Positions 7,702 through 16,061 are shown, counted from the stretch's first letter. The stretch: DNA of 61,429 nt from Solobacterium sp. (GCA_017430925.1 JAFRMA010000041.1:1-61429); one strand, 5' to 3'. Notes: generated from the letters alone by a model not told the origin. Numbers and translations: made by a program.

Positions 7702-9104
7702 GTAAACTCGTAGGCAGTATCGCTGAAGCCGTACAGTTCGCAGGTGTAAAAGACGGTATGACAATCTCCTTCCATCATCATTTACGTTCCGGTGACTTTG
7801 TCTTGAACATGGTTATGGATGAAATCGCAAAAATGGGAATCAAAGATCTGACCATTAATGCAAGTTCTATTCATCCCGGACATGCTCCGCTTGCCAAGCA
7901 TGTAAAAAGTGGAGTTGTTACATGTGTGGAAACCAACTACATGAGTATTGAAGTAGGTCAGGCAGTATCTGAAGGATACATGAAGAAACCGATGATTTTC
8001 CGTACTCACGGCGGCAGACCAAGTTCGCTTGCCGAGGGAAAATCACATATTGATGTCGCGTTTATTGCTGCCCCGACAAGTGATCCTATGGGTAATTTTA
8101 CCGGTAAGATCGGTAAATCAGCTTGTGGTTCTCTGGGATATGCATTTGAAGATGCCTATTATGCGGATAAGGTTGTAGTCATTACGGATAACCTGGTTCC
8201 GTATCCCTTAACAGATTTCTCTGTTCCGGAGAATTATGTGGATTATGTCGTAGAGGTAGATGCGATTGGTGATCCCCAGGGAATCGTTGCAAGTACCACA
8301 AAGATGACCAAGGATCCTGTATCTCTGAGAATTGCGGAACTAGCGGCTAAGGCAATCGATGCTTCAGGATTGCTGAAGGATGGATTCTCTTTCCAGACAG
8401 GTGCAGGCGGAGCATCTCTTGCGTGTGCGGCTTATGTACGCGATATCATGAAAGAACGTGGAATCAAAGGCAGTTATGCGCTTGGGGGTATTACGGGATA
8501 TATCGTGGATATGTACAGAGAGGGACTCTTTGAGGCAATTCAGGATGTACAGTGTTTTGACTTGAAGGCAGTAGAATCGCTGCGGGATGATCCCGGACAC
8601 TTTGAAATCTCTTCTACACAATACGCCAGTCCTACAGCCAAGAGTTCTGCCGCAAGTTCATTGGATGCGGTAGTTCTTGGCGCTACACAGATCGATACAG
8701 AGTTTAATGTCAATGTCCATACAGATTCCAGAGGTTACATTATCGGTGGTTCCGGCGGACATACCGATGTTGCGGAAGAAGCGAAACTGACAGTCATCGT
8801 AGCACCTGTAAGCAGAGCGAGAATGCCGGTTGTAGTAGATAAGGTACTTACGGTATCCACACCGGGCAAAGATGTTGATGTACTCGTGACACAGTATGGG
8901 ATAGCAGTCAATCCTGCAAGACAGGATCTGATCGAACGCTTTACACAGGCAAAACTGCCTGTAAAGACGATGCAGGAACTCAAGGAGATTGCTGATAAAC
9001 TAAATGGGGTACCTGCGGAAATCAAGGTAAATAAAAACAAGATCGTCGCAGAGGTTCTTGATCGTCTTGACCAGCCTCTGGATGTGATCTATGCAGTGGA
9101 GTAA
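7698..9104 (+). CDS. citF: Citrate lyase alpha subunit (citrate:acetyl-ACP transferase)
   Basis: 468 residues. It transfers the ACP arm from acetyl to citrate, giving citryl-ACP for CitE. It belongs to the class I CoA-transferase-like superfamily, with GMTISFHHHLRSGD near the N-terminus and glycine-rich FQTGAGGASLA and GGSGGH segments. Classical CitF is about 505-510 residues, and this one lacks roughly the first 35-40. Because the start overlaps citE by four bases (ATGA), the short form is probably genuine. It follows citD and citE, and a D-2-hydroxyacid dehydrogenase comes next. Confidence 0.92.
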   Translation: MSKLVGSIAEAVQFAGVKDGMTISFHHHLRSGDFVLNMVMDEIAKMGIKDLTINASSIHPGHAPLAKHVKSGVVTCVETNYMSIEVGQAVSEGYMKKPMIFRTHGGRPSSLAEGKSHIDVAFIAAPTSDPMGNFTGKIGKSACGSLGYAFEDAYYADKVVVITDNLVPYPLTDFSVPENYVDYVVEVDAIGDPQGIVASTTKMTKDPVSLRIAELAAKAIDASGLLKDGFSFQTGAGGASLACAAYVRDIMKERGIKGSYALGGITGYIVDMYREGLFEAIQDVQCFDLKAVESLRDDPGHFEISSTQYASPTAKSSAASSLDAVVLGATQIDTEFNVNVHTDSRGYIIGGSGGHTDVAEEAKLTVIVAPVSRARMPVVVDKVLTVSTPGKDVDVLVTQYGIAVNPARQDLIERFTQAKLPVKTMQELKEIADKLNGVPAEIKVNKNKIVAEVLDRLDQPLDVIYAVE

Positions 9105-9108
9105 GAAA

Positions 9109-10074
9109 ATGAAAATAGTAATATTAGACGGATATACAGAGAATCCCGGAGATCTCTCCTGGGATGGTGTTGCTTCCCTGGGGGAATTAAGTGTATATGA
9201 CAGGACTCCTCTTGATGATGAAGCAGAAATTATCAGACGTATAGGTGACGCGGAAATCGTGCTGACAAACAAAACTCCGATCAACAAGAATGTATTTGAC
9301 GCATGTCCGCAGATGAAGATGATCAGTGTGCTGGCAACCGGATACAATGTCGTGGATACTGCATACGCCAAGGAAAAAGGCGTAGTCGTATCCAACATTC
9401 CGACATACGGTACGGATGCGGTAGGTCAGTTTGCAATCGCTTTGCTGCTGGAGATTTGTCATCATATCGGACATCATGACGAGACAGTGAAAGCCGGCAA
9501 GTGGCAGAACTGCCCGGATTTCTGTTACTGGGACTATCCTCTGATCGAACTGGCAGGAAAAACCATCGGAATTATCGGCTTCGGAAGAATCGGAAGACGT
9601 ACCGGTGAGATTGCCAAGGCACTGCGTATGCATGTACTGGCAAATGACAACTTTGAGAGTGAAGAGGGAAGACAGATTGCGGATTACGTATCACTGGATG
9701 AATTGCTGGAAAGAAGTGATGTTATAGCCCTGCATTGTCCGCTTTTCCCGGAAACACAGGGAATCATCAATAAGAATACAATATCCAAAATGAAGGATGG
9801 TGTGATCATTCTTAACAATTCCCGCGGACCACTCATTGTCGAACAGGATCTCGCTGATGCGTTAAACAGCGGTAAAGTGGCTGCGGCCGGACTGGATGTG
9901 GTCAGTTCGGAACCAATCAAGGGAGATAATCCTCTGCTTACTGCCAAAAACTGCATTATTACACCTCATATGTCATGGGCACCGAAGGAAAGCAGACAAC
10001 GGATCATGGATATGACCGTAGATAATCTGAAAGCTTACCTGCAGGGTGAACCGGTAAACGTAGTAAACAAATAA
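9109..10074 (+). CDS. D-isomer-specific 2-hydroxyacid dehydrogenase
   Basis: A 321-residue NAD(P)-dependent reductase of the glycerate/hydroxypyruvate/D-lactate dehydrogenase family. The Rossmann motif GFGRIGRR lies near residues 157-164, followed by an acidic residue. The family's catalytic Arg (NNSRGPLI), Glu (SSEP) and His (TPHMSW) are all present. ATG 9109 is preferred over an in-frame ATG at 9091, because it follows GGAG at 9098 with 7-nt spacing and lies just past the citF stop. Being last in the cit operon, it probably reduces a 2-oxoacid produced by the lyase, such as pyruvate or oxaloacetate. The exact substrate is not evident. Confidence 0.9.
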   Translation: MKIVILDGYTENPGDLSWDGVASLGELSVYDRTPLDDEAEIIRRIGDAEIVLTNKTPINKNVFDACPQMKMISVLATGYNVVDTAYAKEKGVVVSNIPTYGTDAVGQFAIALLLEICHHIGHHDETVKAGKWQNCPDFCYWDYPLIELAGKTIGIIGFGRIGRRTGEIAKALRMHVLANDNFESEEGRQIADYVSLDELLERSDVIALHCPLFPETQGIINKNTISKMKDGVIILNNSRGPLIVEQDLADALNSGKVAAAGLDVVSSEPIKGDNPLLTAKNCIITPHMSWAPKESRQRIMDMTVDNLKAYLQGEPVNVVNK

Positions 10075-10077
10075 CTA

Positions 10078-10114
10078 AAAAAGCCTGTCTGTAAAAAAAC
10101 AGACAGGTTTTCTT
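10078..10114. terminator. Bidirectional terminator after the cit operon
   Basis: A 9-bp stem CCTGTCTGT (10084-10092) and ACAGACAGG (10099-10107). T runs follow on the plus strand, and A runs precede it so that the minus strand also gets a T tract. It can end both the cit operon and the lipoprotein gene coming from the right. Confidence 0.85.
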
Positions 10115-10186
10115 TATGTGCCGGATCACGGAATGAACGCATGTCCGCTATTCGTAAACAAGCAGAAACAGAAATTCTGCAGTTTT

Positions 10187-10657
10187 TCAGTGTTTGATCC
10201 GGGAGATGATATCCTCCATATAACCACGCATTTTCTCTTCGTCTTCCGCGTAGCAAGTCATATGTACGTCATAAACACCTTGATCCAAAGCCACTTCGGT
10301 ATAACTGTAGAAGAACTCATCTCCGTCTGCGGTGTTCTTATAGAAGAAAGTCGGATAACCTCCGATTTCCTGCTTTTCCTGATCCTTGAATATCGTATAT
10401 TCCAGATCTTTCAAAGACCAGCCGTTTGCCTGAATCTCTTCCAGGGTGATATAATCCGCCAGCAGCATAAACTCATCGGAACCGATGGAATAACTGAATT
10501 CTTCAACTTCCATTTCTTCCAGTTTTAATTCCTTGGGTATTTGGAAAGTCAGCTCTTTGAAAGTGAATGTATCATAATTCTCTGCCTGTTTATTCGCACA
10601 TCCGGACATACCGGCACAGGTAAGAACAGAAAGAATTACCGATAGTATTTTTTTCAT
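10187..10657 (-). CDS. Small lipoprotein of unknown function
   Basis: 156 residues. It has a signal peptide with lipobox MSGC (MKKILSVILSVLTCAGMSGC), so lipidation at Cys20 and anchoring on the outer face of the membrane are expected. The mature part is acidic with alternating strands and helices. The phrase YDTFTFKELTFQIPKEL suggests a lipoprotein that senses or binds something at the surface, but I recognise no family. GAGGTGATGA precedes the ATG. It lies 22 bases from the end of the HTH-HD gene, possibly as one transcript. Confidence 0.8.
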   Translation of the reverse strand: MKKILSVILSVLTCAGMSGCANKQAENYDTFTFKELTFQIPKELKLEEMEVEEFSYSIGSDEFMLLADYITLEEIQANGWSLKDLEYTIFKDQEKQEIGGYPTFFYKNTADGDEFFYSYTEVALDQGVYDVHMTCYAEDEEKMRGYMEDIISRIKH

Positions 10658-10679
10658 TTCATCACCTCCATGAATAAGA

Positions 10680-11495
10680 TCACAATAAACGTTTGTAGAT
10701 ATCCAGTGTACTGACGATCTGGTACTTAAGAAGCCAGGCGGCGTTGTTGTATTCCGGTACCTGCCTGATCACATCCAGCAGGGGAAGAATATAGGTCTCT
10801 GTCTCACGAATTGTCCTGTAGATCCGTTTCCTGCTTAATCCCCAGGCCATGGTAGTAATATTGTTGCAGCGGTCAAGAAGCTTGATCATGGCTGCCTTGG
10901 GATTGCCGGAGATCTGATCGATATACTTGCGCATGATCTCATCACGGTCAGTCCCATGATCTTTCTCACGGGTCAGCAGAAGCACTAATTCCTTTACTTC
11001 TTCTTCAACAGGTAGTTCTCCGGCAGTTACTCCGCAGTCTTCAATTACGTCGTGAAGCAGGCATGCCGCAATTACCGCGTCTTCACGGATATCCATGGCC
11101 AGGCAATGACACGCAAGATTCAGCGGGTGATAGATATAGGGAATATCCGAGTTCTTCCGGGTTTGTCCCTGATGTGCTTTACAGGCAAATTCCAGAGCAT
11201 TCAGCGTATTCGTCATGTGATTTGCTTTGGCTGTGGTTTTCACATATGTCTTCATGTGTTCCCAGTCGTAGATATTCTGGGATACAGGGAAAAACCTGTC
11301 CTGGTCTTCCGCCAGAGAAGACAGGGATACATCCAGATATTCCGCAAGACTGATCAGATGTTTTGTGTCCGGAGTATATTCATCTCTTTCCCACGCGGAT
11401 ACTGCCTGAAAGGATACACCTAACGCATCAGCGACTGCTTCCTGGGATAGTTTTCTTTCTTTCCGTATCCGATATAGATTTTCACCTAAAGACAT
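10680..11495 (-). CDS. XRE-type HTH fused to a SpoT-like HD (alarmone hydrolase) domain
   Basis: 271 residues. Residues 1-65 are a Cro/CI-type helix-turn-helix (LSQEAVADALGVSFQAVSAW). Residues 95-270 are an HD domain of the small alarmone hydrolase/SpoT type. H123, H148-D149, E152-D153 and D208 match the metal ligands and catalytic ExD-type acids of Rel hydrolases, with H148 to E152/D153 spaced as H77 to E81/D82 in Rel-Seq. No synthetase domain is present. The likely role is ppGpp or related nucleotide hydrolysis linked to DNA binding. AGGAG precedes the ATG. The N-terminal domain could instead mediate protein contacts. Confidence 0.85.
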   Translation of the reverse strand: MSLGENLYRIRKERKLSQEAVADALGVSFQAVSAWERDEYTPDTKHLISLAEYLDVSLSSLAEDQDRFFPVSQNIYDWEHMKTYVKTTAKANHMTNTLNALEFACKAHQGQTRKNSDIPYIYHPLNLACHCLAMDIREDAVIAACLLHDVIEDCGVTAGELPVEEEVKELVLLLTREKDHGTDRDEIMRKYIDQISGNPKAAMIKLLDRCNNITTMAWGLSRKRIYRTIRETETYILPLLDVIRQVPEYNNAAWLLKYQIVSTLDIYKRLL

Positions 11496-11584
11496 GATTT
11501 GTTTCTCCTGTAGTTTCAGTATAAAAGATCCGTGGAAAAAATACCTGTAAGTACAGCTGGAATGTTTGGATTTAAACTCAAGTA

Positions 11585-11752
11585 TTACTTGTCATTCAGT
11601 TTTCTGCGAAGAATGATCAGGGTGACCAGGAGTGCCGCAAGCACCCAGAATAACGGAGAAAGAAATACTCTTGTTGTTTTTTCAACAGGACTTTCGATGA
11701 TATCCGGGAATACCGGAAGAGTGCTTAACAGGATCAGAAGATTCGTAAACAT
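11585..11752 (-). CDS. Small single-span membrane protein, 55 residues
   Basis: A short frame preceded by GGAGGTG with good spacing. The protein has a short N-terminal hydrophobic stretch (MFTNLLILLSTLPVF), a polar middle, one strong membrane helix (LFWVLAALLVTLIIL) and a positive tail RRKLNDK, so its C-terminus is probably cytoplasmic. It overlaps the 3' end of the 108-residue membrane protein by 19 bases and ends a three-gene set with the MFS-like gene. No family is recognised. Confidence 0.7.
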   Translation of the reverse strand: MFTNLLILLSTLPVFPDIIESPVEKTTRVFLSPLFWVLAALLVTLIILRRKLNDK

Positions 11753-12060
11753 AATTCACCTCCAAGAACAGATACTAGATTTAATATCAGAGAGAAGACC
11801 AGGGGATTCCGGATCTCTTTCATGAACTTCTTATAAAATAAATACTCAATGAATACGACCACAGGCTCAAGAAGAATGTAGAACAGGATCTTTGACAATC
11901 CGGGATAGATTCCCAGGACGAATCTGACAAATAAATTCAACGCCGGATTAGTCAGAATATTGGCGGCTGTGATCAGCAGGTAATCCCTGAGTCTTGTGAT
12001 TCCCAGAAAACCTGCGGCGATACATTCCCAGAAGATCGTCAGTAATAACACGGCAATCAT
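11734..12060 (-). CDS. Small polytopic membrane protein
   Basis: 108 residues with three or four hydrophobic helices and few charges outside a FYKKFMKEIRN loop. ATG 12060 follows GAGGA in the end of the upstream MFS-like gene, three bases after its TAG, so the two are coupled. It overlaps the 55-residue protein downstream. The NPALNLFVRF and LLEPVVVFIEYLFYKK segments recall small conserved membrane proteins of folate/vitamin-type operons, but I do not assign a family. It may be a subunit or partner of the MFS-like protein. Confidence 0.75.
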   Translation of the reverse strand: MIAVLLLTIFWECIAAGFLGITRLRDYLLITAANILTNPALNLFVRFVLGIYPGLSKILFYILLEPVVVFIEYLFYKKFMKEIRNPLVFSLILNLVSVLGGELCLRIF

Positions 12061-12063
12061 AGA

Positions 12064-13107
12064 CTATTCCTCATGTGATCTCTTCAGGGATAATACGTAA
12101 AGCAAAATGATTACGGACAGAATACTGCCTGCAGATGCGATCCATGAAGAGTACAAGACTTCAGGGAAGGTTATATGTAAATAATACCCCAGAAATAACC
12201 CGAAAGTTAATATTCCGAACGCAAAACCCGGCATATCCAGCATTTCACATTTCAGGATATACAGGGTGATGGGCATGGTCATATTGAAGGAAAGCAGGGC
12301 AAGGATACCAAATACGGGGATACCGGACAGAAGATAAGCGGCTGTACTGACTGATAAGGAAAGTACAGTGATCTTGCGGATACCGTACAGGGCAGATAAT
12401 AATCCTCCGAAATATTTTCCGGAAGCAACGGCCAGTGTACATAACAGGATCTCTGCAGTTGTATCCCTCCAACTGAAGCCTGTATTCAGACCGATATAGG
12501 AACGCAGGACCACTACCACAAAACATCCGGCAATGATCTTCAGTAATCTCTCGTCAAAGACAGTATGTGCCGGATTGTACGGTGTTTCCACAGGACTGCG
12601 CAGGATCCGCAGACTGACCAGCACGGCAGTCACGCAAAGCACGAGAATTACCGGCAGCGCGGCAGACAGCACATGTTGTTTTCCGAGCATGGTGCCGAAT
12701 GTTAATCCCACAGCCCCCGGCGCCACAAACAACCCAAGGCCGCTCCCGTGCATTTTACGCGCATCATCTTCAAAGATGGATATCATACCGCCTCCGACAT
12801 GAAACAGCGCATTTCCAACCCCCAGAATCCATATACGTGTATATATACCCAGGATCGTTAATACTACACCCAGACACATAAGGGATAACGCCGGATACTG
12901 GTATTTAACTTTGTGCTCAGAAGTCATCAGATCTGTCAGGATACCCAGAGGCATCTGTAAGGCAAAAGCACAGAAGTTATACACGATATAAATCATTGCG
13001 GAAGAGAGCAGGGAATACCGCCCGAACATTGCCAGTGCGCATAGAAAATCGATCATGGCATGCATCAGGGAGATATCGATAATAGTACGTGACGGTTTAA
13101 GATTCAT
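12064..13107 (-). CDS. MFS-like membrane transporter
   Basis: About 347 residues and 10-11 hydrophobic helices, somewhat short for a 12-helix major facilitator. GILTDLMTSEHKVKYQ between helices 2 and 3 resembles the MFS loop, and a second half begins after the DERLLKII segment. The frame extends to a TTG at 13143, but neither that nor ATG 13107 has a clear ribosome-binding site. ATG is preferred because the extension is polar and unlike a transporter start. It heads the three-gene membrane set. The substrate is unknown. Confidence 0.75.
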   Translation of the reverse strand: MNLKPSRTIIDISLMHAMIDFLCALAMFGRYSLLSSAMIYIVYNFCAFALQMPLGILTDLMTSEHKVKYQYPALSLMCLGVVLTILGIYTRIWILGVGNALFHVGGGMISIFEDDARKMHGSGLGLFVAPGAVGLTFGTMLGKQHVLSAALPVILVLCVTAVLVSLRILRSPVETPYNPAHTVFDERLLKIIAGCFVVVVLRSYIGLNTGFSWRDTTAEILLCTLAVASGKYFGGLLSALYGIRKITVLSLSVSTAAYLLSGIPVFGILALLSFNMTMPITLYILKCEMLDMPGFAFGILTFGLFLGYYLHITFPEVLYSSWIASAGSILSVIILLYVLSLKRSHEE

Positions 13108-13147
13108 TAAGATTAGTTTAAATGATTTATAATCCGTACGCAATGAA

Positions 13148-13176
13148 TTGACCGCCGGTCAAAATTAAGATATAGT
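13148..13176 (+). promoter_or_regulatory. Sigma-A promoter with palindrome over the -35
   Basis: TTGACC (13148-13153), a 17-bp spacer and TATAGT (13171-13176) upstream of the zinc-ribbon gene. The -35 hexamer is the left arm of the perfect inverted repeat TTGACC-GCC-GGTCAA (13148-13162), a likely operator. Confidence 0.7.
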
Positions 13177-13196
13177 ATTCGCAGGAGGAATTCAAA

Positions 13197-13793
13197 ATGG
13201 ATTTAACCAAAACATATTTTCTGAGCGGTGAAACAGCGCAGAGTACAGCCTATGCATTGGCAGAATATCTCGATGTAGAAAAGAATATGATCACGCAGAC
13301 AATGCGTACAAGAAACGGTTATACCGTACAGTGTAAGGGAGATGCTTCGGCAGAGTGGACGAAATACCTCGGCATGGATGTTGCTGTATCCGTAAATCTC
13401 ACGCAGGATGAAGACCGTCTGATTGTCAATATCGGTACGGAAAAATGGGCAGAGAAGATCGGTATGGCTGCTGTAGGTTCCATCTTCTTCCAGCCGCTGG
13501 TTCTGACTGCCGGAATCGGTGCTCTGCGTCAGGCAGCGCTGCCTACCGATATCTTTAACTTTATCGGTACGTTCCTGGGCAGTGACCCGATCGTAGAACG
13601 TACAACACCGGAACCGGAACTCGAAAAAAATATCTGCCCGTACTGCGGTACAGAAAACCGGATCGGTGCGATTTTCTGCAAGGCATGCGGTCAGAAATTA
13701 GAGGAAGAGAAAGAAGCTTACTGCCCGGACTGCGGCGGACCTCTGGATGGTGACGAAGCCTTCTGTCCTTACTGCGGACGTGCTCTAAAATAA
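13197..13793 (+). CDS. Zinc-ribbon protein with conserved N-terminal domain
   Basis: 198 residues. The N-terminal 100 residues form a predicted beta-rich domain with a hydrophobic GMAAVGSIFFQPLVLTAGIGALRQ segment that could be a membrane-associated hairpin. The C-terminus carries two zinc ribbons: CPYCG...CKACG around residues 143-165, and CPDCG...CPYCG around 180-195. AGGAGG precedes ATG 13197 at good spacing. The 3' end overlaps the convergent membrane protein gene by 25 bases. Such double-ribbon tails are common in Firmicute membrane or regulatory proteins. The specific role is unknown. Confidence 0.85.
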   Translation: MDLTKTYFLSGETAQSTAYALAEYLDVEKNMITQTMRTRNGYTVQCKGDASAEWTKYLGMDVAVSVNLTQDEDRLIVNIGTEKWAEKIGMAAVGSIFFQPLVLTAGIGALRQAALPTDIFNFIGTFLGSDPIVERTTPEPELEKNICPYCGTENRIGAIFCKACGQKLEEEKEAYCPDCGGPLDGDEAFCPYCGRALK

Positions 13794-15427
13794 TACCGGA
13801 AAAGGTAAACCACAAATCCCGCACATGTAAGCAGGGAAATATACTGTGTGATCTTCTGTAATCTTGTTCCTGTATAAGATACATCGATCATACAGTTTTT
13901 TTCATCCTCACGCAGTTCTATCTTCAGAAGACCGGTAACCAGGTCCGGAGTAACTTCTTTCTGTTCCATGGTGTCCATGTTTACGGCAGAGTAACCTTTG
14001 TAGTACGTTTTGGGAAGGATACAGGTACCGCTTTCCTGCGCATGAAACCGGATATGGTTATATACGGATTCATACTCGGAAAGAGAAGAATTCTCAAATA
14101 AGATATCATGTGTCTGATGGCGGAAATGGATCTTTGTGTCCGCAATCAGATAATCCGGACTGGATACCTGCATGATATTATACCAGCTGTTATCTTCCGG
14201 ATAGTAATACCCGGTATCCGCAATCATCTCCGGCTGTGTATAGTCCATGAATAAACCAAAGTAATCATACTGTACCCAGATCATCATCAGACATAACAGG
14301 CACTGTACGGAGGTGATACCATAAACCAGGTTCCGGTGACCGGTGATCAGATTTTTCAAGACAAAGACAGCAGACAATGTCAGCGGCGCAGCGCAGATGA
14401 TCAGGAATCTCTGCGGGAACTGGATAAAACTCATGACAGAAAAAAACTGCCACGGGAAAAGGACGGTAGACAACAGTAACAGGATATATCCGAGGATCGT
14501 CATCTCGCGGATGAAGCGGTGATCATCCCGGAACAGGAAGGAAAAGGCAGGCAGGAACAACACAAAGACACCGACATTGGTTACGGTAAGATGATCGTAA
14601 TCATACGGAATAAGATTGAACATGTCATGGATACGAACAGCCTGTTCGCGGAGTGTCTGCCCGTTGAAGAAGTAATTACTTACCCGGTAAAGATGAGAAG
14701 ATAACTGTTCCAGCATAGGCAGGGAAAACCAGCTCGTAAGCAGAAACGCGGTAAATGCCGCAAGGAACAGATGCAGGAACAACTTCCGGTTCCGGAAGAT
14801 CTCCCGGACATGGATCAGGCAGTACACAACGATCAGAAGAACGATCAGGAAGAAAGAGATATTATGTGACAATAGTAACCCGGTCAGCGCAAGCGTAAGA
14901 ATATGCCACTTCCCGGAATGCAGCACAAACAAATGATAAAGTCCCAATAAGATCAGGGGAATAAAGATATATGCCAGAGCCTCGCCGACAGCTCCCCGGT
15001 TATAGGTATTCTGATAAATATACGTGCAGAACAGATAGAACATACTCCCGGTAAAGCACAGTACAGGCTGTTTTCCCAGAACGGTCTCAATCAGGGAATA
15101 CATGGCATACGCGGTGAAAAAGAAGATCACAAACAAAAAGATCCTGTAGGTCATGATCATCGGCACATGCAGAATACGCAGGGCAGCCGGAAAATACAGG
15201 AAGACGATTGAGTAAAACAACGGAGATCCGTAACCGAAATTATAGTTCTGGAACCAGAAGATCCGCGGGAAGAAATCCCGGTTATAGATGGCGTAGGTCA
15301 ATGCCTCGATCCGGTTCATATGAAATGTCGTGTCATTTCCGTAAGGCAGAGAACCGTTCAGTAAAGGAAGACATGCGGCACCTGCCAGTAAGATACACAA
15401 CAATAGTTTCTTATATCGCGGTTTCAT
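13769..15427 (-). CDS. Polytopic membrane protein, GT-C-like (PTPS-related family)
   Basis: 552 residues with roughly 10-12 transmembrane helices. The first extracytoplasmic loop carries GNDTTFHMNRIEAL and then NRDFFPRIFW, the acidic/His/Arg signature of the family annotated as 6-pyruvoyl-tetrahydropterin-synthase-related membrane proteins. These resemble GT-C glycosyltransferases such as YfhO. The C-terminal 110 residues form a soluble beta-rich region before a final helix. It probably transfers sugars from lipid carriers at the outer face and lies beside gtrA and a GT2 gene. No ribosome-binding site is visible. A TATCAT hexamer seven bases before the ATG suggests a leaderless message. Confidence 0.8.
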   Translation of the reverse strand: MKPRYKKLLLCILLAGAACLPLLNGSLPYGNDTTFHMNRIEALTYAIYNRDFFPRIFWFQNYNFGYGSPLFYSIVFLYFPAALRILHVPMIMTYRIFLFVIFFFTAYAMYSLIETVLGKQPVLCFTGSMFYLFCTYIYQNTYNRGAVGEALAYIFIPLILLGLYHLFVLHSGKWHILTLALTGLLLSHNISFFLIVLLIVVYCLIHVREIFRNRKLFLHLFLAAFTAFLLTSWFSLPMLEQLSSHLYRVSNYFFNGQTLREQAVRIHDMFNLIPYDYDHLTVTNVGVFVLFLPAFSFLFRDDHRFIREMTILGYILLLLSTVLFPWQFFSVMSFIQFPQRFLIICAAPLTLSAVFVLKNLITGHRNLVYGITSVQCLLCLMMIWVQYDYFGLFMDYTQPEMIADTGYYYPEDNSWYNIMQVSSPDYLIADTKIHFRHQTHDILFENSSLSEYESVYNHIRFHAQESGTCILPKTYYKGYSAVNMDTMEQKEVTPDLVTGLLKIELREDEKNCMIDVSYTGTRLQKITQYISLLTCAGFVVYLFRYYFRARPQ

Positions 15428-15506
15428 TGAACATATGATAAATCATGGAGTCAAAATACGCAAAGACCTGTACAGTATTTCCTCGAGATTTCGCAGATCC
15501 GGAAGA

Positions 15507-15560
15507 GTGCTATAATATTCCGTGGACAAAGGAGAGATGTCCGGTTATTTCATCAGGTAA
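15507..15560 (+). other. Orphan promoter, ribosome-binding site and 7-codon ORF
   Basis: An extended -10 (TGC then TATAAT, 15511-15516) is followed by AAAGGAGAG (15528-15536) and ATG 15537. The frame closes after seven codons (MSGYFIR) inside the antisense gtrA 3' end. It could be the remnant of a lost gene, a leader peptide, or an antisense transcript over gtrA. Confidence 0.4.
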
Positions 15561-16018
15561 TACTTTTCCAGAGGAAATAAAACCAGGAACTGGATCCATC
15601 CGGTGATCAGAGATGCTGCGCTTGGAGCAGTTACAGAATACTCCGGCAGATACCTCTGGATCAGATTGACCAGTACCCCCTGTGCCCAGGTGGAGAAGAA
15701 AAGGAAGAAGACGATCACACCAAGATAGATGATAAAATTCTTCTTCGGCGGTTCAGCCTTGAAGGTATACTTCTTGTTTACGAAATAACCGGCGGTGTTG
15801 GCCGTCAGATTAGCCAGAAAGAAAGGAAGTATATAACCCAGATACAGATGATCGCTCCCGATCGTGTTCTCGTTGAAAATCGGGGTAAGAACAGCCGGGA
15901 TCGGTGTCTGCCAGTGTCTCATCAGATAAAACAGGAGATTGACAGTGATCAGCTGTAAGAGTGTTACTCCTGCGGAGACGGCAGAGAACTTCAGGAATTC
16001 TTTCGGACTTTGTTTCAT
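15545..16018 (-). CDS. GtrA-family membrane protein
   Basis: 157 residues with four membrane helices, and the GtrA hallmark FVNKKYTFK after helix 3. GtrA proteins flip or present polyprenyl-linked sugars during surface-glycan modification. It pairs naturally with the divergent GT2 and the GT-C-like protein. The frame is open to 16138, but ATG 16018 starts the family N-terminus (MKQSPKEFLKF). TATAAT (minus strand, 16031-16026) lies seven bases upstream with no ribosome-binding site, so the message may be leaderless. Confidence 0.88.
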   Translation of the reverse strand: MKQSPKEFLKFSAVSAGVTLLQLITVNLLFYLMRHWQTPIPAVLTPIFNENTIGSDHLYLGYILPFFLANLTANTAGYFVNKKYTFKAEPPKKNFIIYLGVIVFFLFFSTWAQGVLVNLIQRYLPEYSVTAPSAASLITGWIQFLVLFPLEKYYLMK

Positions 16019-16061
16019 GGATATGATTATACGCTGATCTTTGTTCAGCAGAGGAGTAAAT

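Noticed and set aside
9000..9398. Minus-strand ORF overlapping citF and the dehydrogenase
   Set aside because: No ribosome-binding site, no recognisable domain, and both plus-strand genes show strong family conservation.
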